A stretch of 12,610 nt of DNA from Planctomycetaceae bacterium (lineage in GTDB: Bacteria; Planctomycetota; Planctomycetia; Pirellulales; UBA1268). A program made the translations under genes and the position numbers. The stretch covers positions 1 to 12,610 of the forward strand of contig CANETO010000019.1 of NCBI GenBank assembly GCA_947440895.1, read 5' to 3'. The notes under the pieces were generated by a model. The model was not told the origin of the DNA. It ran no database searches and was given only the letters and a program-made list of their open reading frames with translations. How positions within the stretch are numbered: position 1 is the stretch's first letter; the number at the start of each line of letters is the position of its first letter. Positions 7,592-12,610 of the stretch are shown here, piece by piece.

Positions 7592-8011
7592 ATGCCATCC
7601 TCAGACCCTCTTTGCCGCCTGCTTGACGTGCTCCAGCCCTCGCTTGCGATGTATCTCGCCGACTCTGGTATCTGGAGCTACCCGGGGCGGGAGGCGATCA
7701 AACTCGCGCTGGCGGATCTCGTCGGCGATCACCGTAGCCTGGTGGAACGGGCTGCGGTGGCCATCGAGGATCGTGGCATGGTGCCGCCAGGCCACGCCTA
7801 CCCGATTGGCTTCACCGGTTGCCACGACGTCGACATGAAGTCGCTTCTGCCGCGGGTGGTGGCCGGCCTGCGAGGCCAGGTCGCAGCGATCGACTCGATT
7901 CTCGAATCGACCGCCGGCGATCGGGTGGCAGATGAACTGGCCCGCGAGGCGAAGGGGACGTCGCTTGGCCACATCGACGTGATGGAGCAGGTGGCCTCGT
8001 CGACGTCTTGA
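7592..8011 (+). CDS. Unrecognised 139-aa helical protein
   Basis: I do not recognise this protein. It has no signal peptide and no membrane segment, so it is probably cytoplasmic. The sequence reads as four amphipathic helices (about 5-24, 31-62, 80-106 and 110-135) with a loop at 63-79 holding GHAYPIGFTGCHDVD. That layout, with acidic and histidine residues on the helices (H47, E52, E59, H78, E115, H127, E132), resembles a four-helix bundle such as the ferritin-like or DinB-like folds. No full metal-binding signature is visible, so this is only a hint. It starts 12 bp after nuoN with little ribosome-binding signal (GGAA) and ends 37 bp before tatD, suggesting transcription with the nuo operon. 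GC-rich codon use matches its neighbours. Open frames on the opposite strand here are shadows. It is likely a real gene of unknown function. Confidence 0.75.
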   Translation: MPSSDPLCRLLDVLQPSLAMYLADSGIWSYPGREAIKLALADLVGDHRSLVERAAVAIEDRGMVPPGHAYPIGFTGCHDVDMKSLLPRVVAGLRGQVAAIDSILESTAGDRVADELAREAKGTSLGHIDVMEQVASSTS

Positions 8012-8048
8012 TCCATCCCTCCGCAAGGGCGGTCTGGCCTGCCGATTC

Positions 8049-8822
8049 ATGGAATACTTCGACAGCCACTGCCATCTCGACCCGATGCGATACGGGGACG
8101 AACTCCCGGATGTGATCGCCAGGGCCCGTGCAGCCGGTGTGGTCGGCATGACGCTGATCGGGACCCGGGCCTCCGACAGCGAGGCCGCCGTTGAGTTGGC
8201 GGCACGGGAGTCGGGACTGGTGGCGGCTGCCGGCATCCATCCCAATGACGTCGCCGCGATCGAGCCCGATGAGTGGGATCGCATCACGCGGCTGGTCGTG
8301 TCGGGTCGGGTGGCGGCGGTCGGCGAGACCGGTCTCGACTGGTATCGCGATTCCGCCCCGCCGGAGGTGCAGCGGGAGTTCTTTGACCGGCATATCAGGC
8401 TGGCCCAGAGCCTGGGGCTGCCGCTGATCGTGCACACCCGCGAGAGCATCCGCGACACGCTCGACACACTCCGCGCGGCCCTGGCCCGCGGGCCTTTGCA
8501 GGCGGTGCTCCACGCGTTCACCGGCACGCCAGCGGAGGCCGAAGAGGCGGTGTCGCTCGGCTGTTGCCTTGGCTTCGCTGGCATGGTGACTTTCCGATCG
8601 GCGGCCAATCTGCGGGACGTGGCGGCGACGGTACCAGCCGACCGACTGCTCATCGAAACCGACAGCCCGTTTCTCTCTCCAGAGCCGCTCCGCGGCCGTC
8701 GGAACGAACCGTCTCATGTCGTGCATACCGCCCGCTGCCTTGCCATCACGCGGGGGGTTGCGCTCGAGCAGCTGGCCGCCGAGACCACCGCCAATGCCCG
8801 GCGGGTTTTTCTCCGCCGCTGA
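8049..8822 (+). CDS. tatD: TatD-family metal-dependent hydrolase (probable 3'-5' DNase/RNase or D-aminoacyl-tRNA deacylase type)
   Basis: The 257 residues match the TatD/YcfH/YjjV family of the amidohydrolase superfamily, cytoplasmic TIM-barrel enzymes that use two divalent metals to cut nucleic acid ends. All metal-ligand motifs are present: DSHCHLD with H7 and H9, AAGIHPND (60-67), GETGLDWYR with E93, PLIVHTRES with H129, LHAFTG with H155, and IETDSPFLSPEPLRGRRNEPSHV with D205. The C-terminal TTANARRVF is also typical. The length is standard and the ATG is immediately followed by the first metal motif, which fixes the start. The sequence cannot tell which family activity this member has. 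It lies 37 bp after the unknown gene and 71 bp before the redoxin gene. The large open frames opposite it on the - strand are shadows. Confidence 0.95.
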   Translation: MEYFDSHCHLDPMRYGDELPDVIARARAAGVVGMTLIGTRASDSEAAVELAARESGLVAAAGIHPNDVAAIEPDEWDRITRLVVSGRVAAVGETGLDWYRDSAPPEVQREFFDRHIRLAQSLGLPLIVHTRESIRDTLDTLRAALARGPLQAVLHAFTGTPAEAEEAVSLGCCLGFAGMVTFRSAANLRDVAATVPADRLLIETDSPFLSPEPLRGRRNEPSHVVHTARCLAITRGVALEQLAAETTANARRVFLRR

Positions 8823-8893
8823 CAACGATACTATTTTCCGGTCCGCGGCCCGGCCTGAAGCCCGGCCTTCACATCCAGCCAGGAGATCCCCCC

Positions 8894-9475
<582 letters not shown>

Positions 9476-9530
9476 CGTACATCGTCAATCCGACCCGTCG
9501 ATGCGCCCTCGTCGGCACACCCGCTCAAGC
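9476..9530. other. Convergent gap between redoxin gene and csrA
   Basis: This is the 55-bp space between two genes read toward each other. I looked for a bidirectional terminator and saw no GC-rich hairpin followed by a T-run on either strand, so transcripts may overlap here. Confidence 0.5.
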
Positions 9531-9800
9531 CTACCGCCGCGGTCCTTCCGGTGGGCGGGACTGGCCGTTGGTGCCACGGCCGGACAGTCTGCCGACGTCG
9601 TGTGTGTCGCCCGGTTCCAGCCGCGAAGCTCGGAGGTTTTCCCGTTGGATCGCCTCGTAGACCTCCTGCCTGTGCACGGGAATCTCGGTCGGAGCGTTGA
9701 TGCCCAGCCGGACCTTGTCTCCCCGGATGTCCACGATCGTGACGACGATATTGTCGCCGATCATGATGCTTTCGTCACGTTGTCTGGAGAGCACGAGCAT
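9531..9800 (-). CDS. csrA: Carbon storage regulator CsrA, translational regulator
   Basis: CsrA is a small dimeric RNA-binding protein that attaches to GGA motifs, often over ribosome binding sites, and blocks or changes translation. The first 55 residues are textbook: MLVLSRQRDESIMIGD, IVVTIVDIRGDKVRLGI, and APTEIPVHRQEVYEAIQREN with the RNA-contacting R44. The protein is 89 residues, longer than the usual 60-70, with a Gly/Arg/Pro-rich tail (about 56-89) with no known motif. A good ribosome binding site, AGGAAGGA at 9815-9808, sits seven bases before the ATG. It follows fliW by 60 bp on the same strand, the pairing known from bacteria in which FliW binds CsrA and frees flagellin mRNA. The gap contains a GGA-loop hairpin, pointing to self-repression. 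Confidence 0.95.
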   Translation of the reverse strand: MLVLSRQRDESIMIGDNIVVTIVDIRGDKVRLGINAPTEIPVHRQEVYEAIQRENLRASRLEPGDTHDVGRLSGRGTNGQSRPPEGPRR

Positions 9801-9807
9801 CGCTGGT

Positions 9808-9849
9808 TCCTTCCTGATCCTTTCGTATCGCCGACGATCCTGTGTCGGC
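9808..9849 (-). promoter_or_regulatory. csrA leader: GGA-loop hairpin plus GGA-rich ribosome binding site
   Basis: In the csrA transcript, GCCGAC (9849-9844) pairs perfectly with GTCGGC (9835-9830) around the eight-base loop ACAGGATC (9843-9836), which presents GGA exactly as CsrA targets do. Downstream are three more GGA triplets at 9820-9818, 9814-9812 and 9810-9808; the last two form the Shine-Dalgarno sequence AGGAAGGA. Loop and Shine-Dalgarno GGAs are 26-30 bases apart, a distance one CsrA dimer can bridge. Pairing and motifs are seen directly. That CsrA binds here and represses its own translation is inferred from the known mechanism in other bacteria. Confidence 0.6.
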
Positions 9850-9860
9850 TGCTACAGAGA

Positions 9861-10301
9861 TTATGCACTCTTTTTGAGTGGCGGTTGGTGGTTGGTAAGT
9901 TCGTGTTGCATGGAAAGCTCACCGCTGGCAACGACCTGACGGCCCGTGCGGGCTTCAAGGTTGATGACGATCGGCGCTTTCAAATTGAGCGTGAGGCCCG
10001 TGGCGGTTTTCCCGACGATGACCACCACTTGTGCCTGCCGCATGTCGGAGAGGGCTAAGGGGGTGAGTTCGCTGCGAGGAATTCGGACCTGATAGTCGGG
10101 CACGAAGCGGCGCGGGCTGACGACTGCCAGGGCGACATCGCCGCGGGTGGTGCTTTGCAGCCAGCCGAGGGCATCGTTGTCGGCATCGGCGAGCAGGGCC
10201 CAGTCGCGACAGTCCTCGAGTCCGGGCAGTCCGCTCGGGAAGTGGAGGACATCTGCCGGGTCGACGTCGATCCTTCCAAACCTGATGGTGGTGATCCGCA
10301 T
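9861..10301 (-). CDS. fliW: Flagellar assembly factor FliW, CsrA antagonist
   Basis: FliW binds CsrA and also flagellin, tying flagellin translation to filament assembly. The 146-residue protein shows the family pattern: MRITTIRFGRIDVDPADVLHF, FPSGLPGLEDCRDWALL (21-37), GWLQSTTRGDVALAVVSPRRF (about 46-66), VPDYQVRIPRSEL (67-79), and the closing NLKAPIVINLEARTGRQVV (106-124). The ATG at 10301 is chosen because AAGGAG lies eight bases upstream (10315-10310) and the conserved domain begins at once. A longer frame from 10376 adds 25 residues without similarity. It is followed by csrA 60 bp downstream, very likely as one operon. No flagellin or other flagellar gene is in the window. The gene sits head to head with a lipoprotein gene. 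Confidence 0.92.
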   Translation of the reverse strand: MRITTIRFGRIDVDPADVLHFPSGLPGLEDCRDWALLADADNDALGWLQSTTRGDVALAVVSPRRFVPDYQVRIPRSELTPLALSDMRQAQVVVIVGKTATGLTLNLKAPIVINLEARTGRQVVASGELSMQHELTNHQPPLKKSA

Positions 10302-10598
10302 GGGGGGCACTCCTTCGCCGAAAAATTCTTGACTTGGGAGGCGGGAGCCACTCGGCTCTCCGACTCGTATTCGCACAGTAGAGATCGGCAGTCAGGGCGG
10401 TTCGGGTTGAAGAAATGGGCTTGGATAAAAGAAAAGGATACGGAAGACGTTGCGGCCCAAGGGCTTAGTGCCAATTGGGTTGGCCTGGCGGGCTGGGAAG
10501 TGGCGGTTGCGAATTCAGTAAATCTGTCACAATCTGCAGGCTAGTCATCGCCACCTGTCCGCTCGGGTCGCGTGGAGACCATTCGCGTGGAGGCTATC
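10302..10598. other. Divergent intergenic region between fliW and the lipoprotein gene
   Basis: These roughly 300 bp must carry promoters for both fliW (-) and the lipoprotein gene (+). I see no convincing sigma-70, sigma-28 or sigma-54 promoter on either strand. The fliW ribosome binding site AAGGAG is at 10315-10310. A purine-rich stretch lies at 10410-10440. A small inverted repeat, GCCAA (10470-10474) with TTGGC (10480-10484), competes with another pairing, CCCAA (10456-10460) with TTGGG (10475-10479). A weak AT-richer patch near 10510-10535 could be a + strand promoter. No short coding frame here is convincing. Confidence 0.4.
10589..10593 (+). promoter_or_regulatory. Ribosome binding site deciding the lipoprotein start
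   Basis: GGAGG sits five bases before the GTG at 10599. The other in-frame GTG codons, at 10572 and 10587, have no such sequence before them. Starting at 10599 also gives a compact signal peptide beginning with two arginines. Confidence 0.6.
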
Positions 10599-11336
10599 GT
10601 GCGTCGCTCGTTCTACTTCGCTGCCCTCGGGCTGCTTGCCGCCTCGGGCTGTTTTTCTGCCAGCTATGACGCGGAGTACGCCAAGAGCATCGATCGCTAC
10701 CGCCAGGAGAGCGAGTTTCAGCAACTGAACAAAGAGCCGCAGAAAGTGCCCGGTGATCGGCTGCTGCTCCGCTCAGGCACCTCGTTTATCAAGCAGGACG
10801 ACACTGGGAATGAGCCGTGGTCGAAGCCGCCGATTCTGAAGGATTTTCCTGGTTTCTCTGTCGCCTACCTGTCGCCTCATGACATTGCGGGTGTGGATTC
10901 GCCAGCGGTGCTTAGTGTGTACGGGCTGACTGACAACGATGGCAGCCTCGAAGCGATCAAAAAGATGATTCTGGATCCGATCCGACAAGAGCCGCAGTTT
11001 GCAGGGGCGGACTGGGCGACCACGGAGGTCAAAACAGGCGATGTGACGCGGACGTGGTCCGTGCTCACGCTGGTTGGAGAGCAGCCCTTCTTCAAGAAGG
11101 TGGCTGGTATTGACGAGGTAAAGCCTGCTGACGGAGAGACTCAGGTCTGGGTTTCGTCCGATCCAGACACCAAGTTCTCCGCCGTGCTGGTCTGGCGGGT
11201 GCCCAAGGAATGGACGAAGCAGGGACCGCTGGCCACATTGGCGCCCCTCGTTGCCCGGACCGTCGAGTTCAAGGCACCCCCGGTCGAAGCCCCTCCCGCT
11301 GCGAACCCGCCGGAAGCGGTGCCAGCGGCGCCGTGA
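10599..11336 (+). CDS. Predicted lipoprotein of unknown function
   Basis: I do not recognise a family. With the GTG start at 10599 the protein has 245 residues and a classic lipoprotein signal: MRR, a hydrophobic core FYFAALGLLAA, and the lipobox AASGC with the lipidated Cys at 18. The mature part starts with a charged, probably helical stretch (YDAEYAKSIDRYRQESEFQQL). A soluble domain with mixed strand-like segments follows, such as FSVAYLSPHDIAG and TWSVLTLVGEQPFFKKV, and a Trp-rich stretch QVWVSSDPDTKFSAVLVWRVPKEW. The C-terminal 20 or so residues are Pro/Ala-rich. It is expected on the periplasmic face of a membrane. A start at 10572 would add nine residues but has no ribosome binding site. 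Its stop is 18 bp from the stop of the convergent permease gene, and its 5' side faces fliW. It may be lineage-specific. Confidence 0.8.
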   Translation: MRRSFYFAALGLLAASGCFSASYDAEYAKSIDRYRQESEFQQLNKEPQKVPGDRLLLRSGTSFIKQDDTGNEPWSKPPILKDFPGFSVAYLSPHDIAGVDSPAVLSVYGLTDNDGSLEAIKKMILDPIRQEPQFAGADWATTEVKTGDVTRTWSVLTLVGEQPFFKKVAGIDEVKPADGETQVWVSSDPDTKFSAVLVWRVPKEWTKQGPLATLAPLVARTVEFKAPPVEAPPAANPPEAVPAAP

Positions 11337-11354
11337 GCCTGCCCGGGATGACTT

Positions 11355-12485
11355 CTACTGCCACATCGGCTGGGCCGCCCAGGACGCCAGCGGAGCCAGG
11401 ATGAGCAGCGGCGCCCAGGCGCCGATCGACGGGCTCACCACATAGGCCGTAGCCAGGGCGTGCGACGCGAAGATCACGAGAAAGAAGGTCACGGCTGCCA
11501 GCACGCAGAGGCCCACGGCGACGAAGATTCCGCGGCGATTGGGGCCCACGACCAAGGGAATACCGAGCAGTGCCAGCGACATGTCGAGCAGCGGAGAGAC
11601 GAGCCGGGCGTGAACCCGCAGCGGAATCTCTGCCCCCACGCCGAGGCTCGGGTTGGCGATCGACCGGACGAGTTCGACGGTCGACGAATACTGGGTCCAG
11701 TTGGCCGAGCCGATCAGCTGCTCGAAGGTCACGGCACTGGCCACAAAGCACTGTCCCGGCTCGAGCCAGTCAGCCGCCGCCCGGGTGAGCACCACCGTTT
11801 TGCCGCCACTTTCCAAGGGCTCGAGGCGGTCGATGTCGGCAGGCTCTCGGACCTTTGACAGCAAATACCCCGCCGGGTGCGTCTCGTCGGCCGGTTTCCA
11901 GACGGCCTCGGCCGCGTCGATCTGTGGTCCATACTCGGAGAGCGCCGGGGGCATGAGCAGGCTGGGCTTGTCGATGCGGCAGGTCGCGGACTGGGCGGTT
12001 CGACCACGAAACAAAATCTCCGTTTCATGGTCATAGCGGGCTTCGAAGGGGTGGGCGGCGTCCCCACGGAGATCCTGAGCGTTGCGGGTCAGGTTCTGCC
12101 GGATCTGCGGCAGCACGATCTCCCGGTTCGCCATCGCCAGCAGGCTCACCACGGCGGCGAACACAAGAGTCGAGCGGGCGATCCGCCAGCGGGTCACGCC
12201 AGCGGCGAGCAGGGCTGTCAGTTCGTTGTGGCGTTCCAGCCAGGAGAGCGCGAACATGGCGCTGGCCAGTGAGATCACGGGGCTGGTGGCATCGAAAAAC
12301 GAGATCAGCCGGTATCCGTAATAGGCCCCCAGCACCCGCGCCAGACCACCCGCTTCCGGGGCGTGGGCAATGAATTCCTCGATGTTCGTGAAGGCATCGA
12401 CCACGAACGTGAGCCCGGCCAGGCTCACGAATACGATCATGAACGCATGCAACTGAGCCCGGGGGATGTAGCGGTCGATCAGCAT
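11355..12485 (-). CDS. LptF/LptG-family (YjgP/YjgQ) permease, lipopolysaccharide export type
   Basis: This is a 376-residue inner-membrane protein of the YjgP/YjgQ family, whose members pair with the LptB ATPase to pull lipopolysaccharide from the inner membrane toward the outer membrane. The layout fits. There are N-terminal membrane segments (about 14-33, 60-81 and 104-120), the cytoplasmic coupling motif ERHNELTALLAAGVTRWRIARS (about 84-105) and NREIVLP (120-126). A periplasmic beta-rich domain spans about 130-285. Three C-terminal helices begin with RLVSPLLDMSLALLGIPLVVG (294-314). The sequence does not separate LptF from LptG, so no symbol is given. The ATG at 12485 is chosen because family similarity begins at MLIDRYIPRAQ; a longer GTG frame to 12569 starts in an inverted repeat and looks spurious. 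I see no Shine-Dalgarno sequence. It implies an outer membrane. Confidence 0.87.
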   Translation of the reverse strand: MLIDRYIPRAQLHAFMIVFVSLAGLTFVVDAFTNIEEFIAHAPEAGGLARVLGAYYGYRLISFFDATSPVISLASAMFALSWLERHNELTALLAAGVTRWRIARSTLVFAAVVSLLAMANREIVLPQIRQNLTRNAQDLRGDAAHPFEARYDHETEILFRGRTAQSATCRIDKPSLLMPPALSEYGPQIDAAEAVWKPADETHPAGYLLSKVREPADIDRLEPLESGGKTVVLTRAAADWLEPGQCFVASAVTFEQLIGSANWTQYSSTVELVRSIANPSLGVGAEIPLRVHARLVSPLLDMSLALLGIPLVVGPNRRGIFVAVGLCVLAAVTFFLVIFASHALATAYVVSPSIGAWAPLLILAPLASWAAQPMWQ

Positions 12486-12541
12486 AAACGCTTGACGAAT
12501 GGCAGCTGAGAGGGAGGATGAACCGGGCAACGATCCGGCGC

Positions 12542-12569
12542 GTGTCCCGGCAGGGTACGGCCGGGACAC
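12542..12569. repeat. Perfect 10-bp inverted repeat upstream of the permease gene
   Basis: GTGTCCCGGC (12542-12551) and GCCGGGACAC (12560-12569) are exact reverse complements around an eight-base loop. On the - strand the repeat lies 57 bases before the permease ATG. No T-run follows on either strand, so a standard terminator is unlikely. It could be an operator, an RNA hairpin in the permease leader, or the end of a gene beyond the window. The remaining bases, 12486-12541 and 12570-12610, show no gene. Confidence 0.5.
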
Positions 12570-12610
12570 AGACGGGCGGCGGAGGGTACGCGGGACGGCC
12601 GGGAGCGTCA

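Noticed and set aside
8805..8835. TACTAT-like -10 box near the tatD stop as a redoxin promoter
   Set aside because: There is no acceptable -35 element at the right distance, so it is not distinguishable from chance.
8842..8873. Repeated GCCCGGCC segments between tatD and the redoxin gene as a terminator
   Set aside because: The two copies are direct, not inverted, so they do not form a strong stem. Only a 5-bp TGAAG/CTTCA pairing is left, without a T-run.
10370..10410. Sigma-28-like GCCGAT on the - strand upstream of fliW
   Set aside because: The matching upstream TAAA element at about 11 bases is missing.
10490..10512. Sigma-54-like GG/GC pair upstream of the lipoprotein gene
   Set aside because: The GG and TTGC are not at the required spacing.
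10155..10544. 129-codon + strand frame overlapping fliW and the intergenic region
   Set aside because: Most of it is antisense to fliW, with no motif and no ribosome binding site.
11318..11332. GGTGCC/GGCGCC hairpin at the end of the lipoprotein gene as a terminator
   Set aside because: It lies within the Pro/Ala-rich coding end, has a three-base loop and no following T-run; codon composition explains it.

Overview
The window comes from a GC-rich, Gram-negative-type bacterium. The nuo operon layout, the CsrA/FliW pair, the LptF/LptG-type permease and several lineage-restricted proteins fit a planctomycete best. That assignment is an inference from protein style, because there is no rRNA or marker gene here to confirm it.

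Positions 1-7579 hold the distal, membrane-arm half of a respiratory complex I (NADH:quinone oxidoreductase) operon on the + strand: the 3' end of nuoH, then nuoJ, nuoK, nuoL, nuoM and nuoN. H/J and J/K overlap by ATGA. J forms the gating helix region, K holds the glutamates of the proton path, and L, M and N are the three antiporter-like pumps; each pump keeps its TM5 Glu and TM7 Lys. Two features stand out. nuoH runs straight into nuoJ with no nuoI between them. NuoL is very long (829 aa) because of added loops, including a histidine-rich one predicted to face the periplasm.

The + strand continues closely through an unrecognised 139-aa helical protein (7592-8011), a TatD-family metal-dependent hydrolase (8049-8822) and a CxxC redoxin of the peroxiredoxin-like type (8894-9475). 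These may be read through from nuoN or have weak promoters of their own.

On the - strand, facing the redoxin gene, lies a fliW-csrA pair (10301-9861 and 9800-9531). The 60-bp gap between them can fold in the transcript into a 6-bp hairpin with GGA in its loop, followed by GGA motifs in the csrA ribosome binding site. This is the arrangement expected of CsrA self-repression. No flagellar structural gene is present.

Divergent from fliW, after a gap of about 300 bp, is a lipoprotein of unknown function (10599-11336). It converges, with only 18 bp between, on a - strand LptF/LptG-family permease (12485-11355). The right edge (12486-12610) has no gene but holds a perfect 10-bp inverted repeat.

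I see no mobile element, CRISPR array, tRNA or rRNA. Most of the window is ordinary housekeeping sequence. The NuoL insertions, the missing nuoI and the csrA leader are the parts worth a second look.
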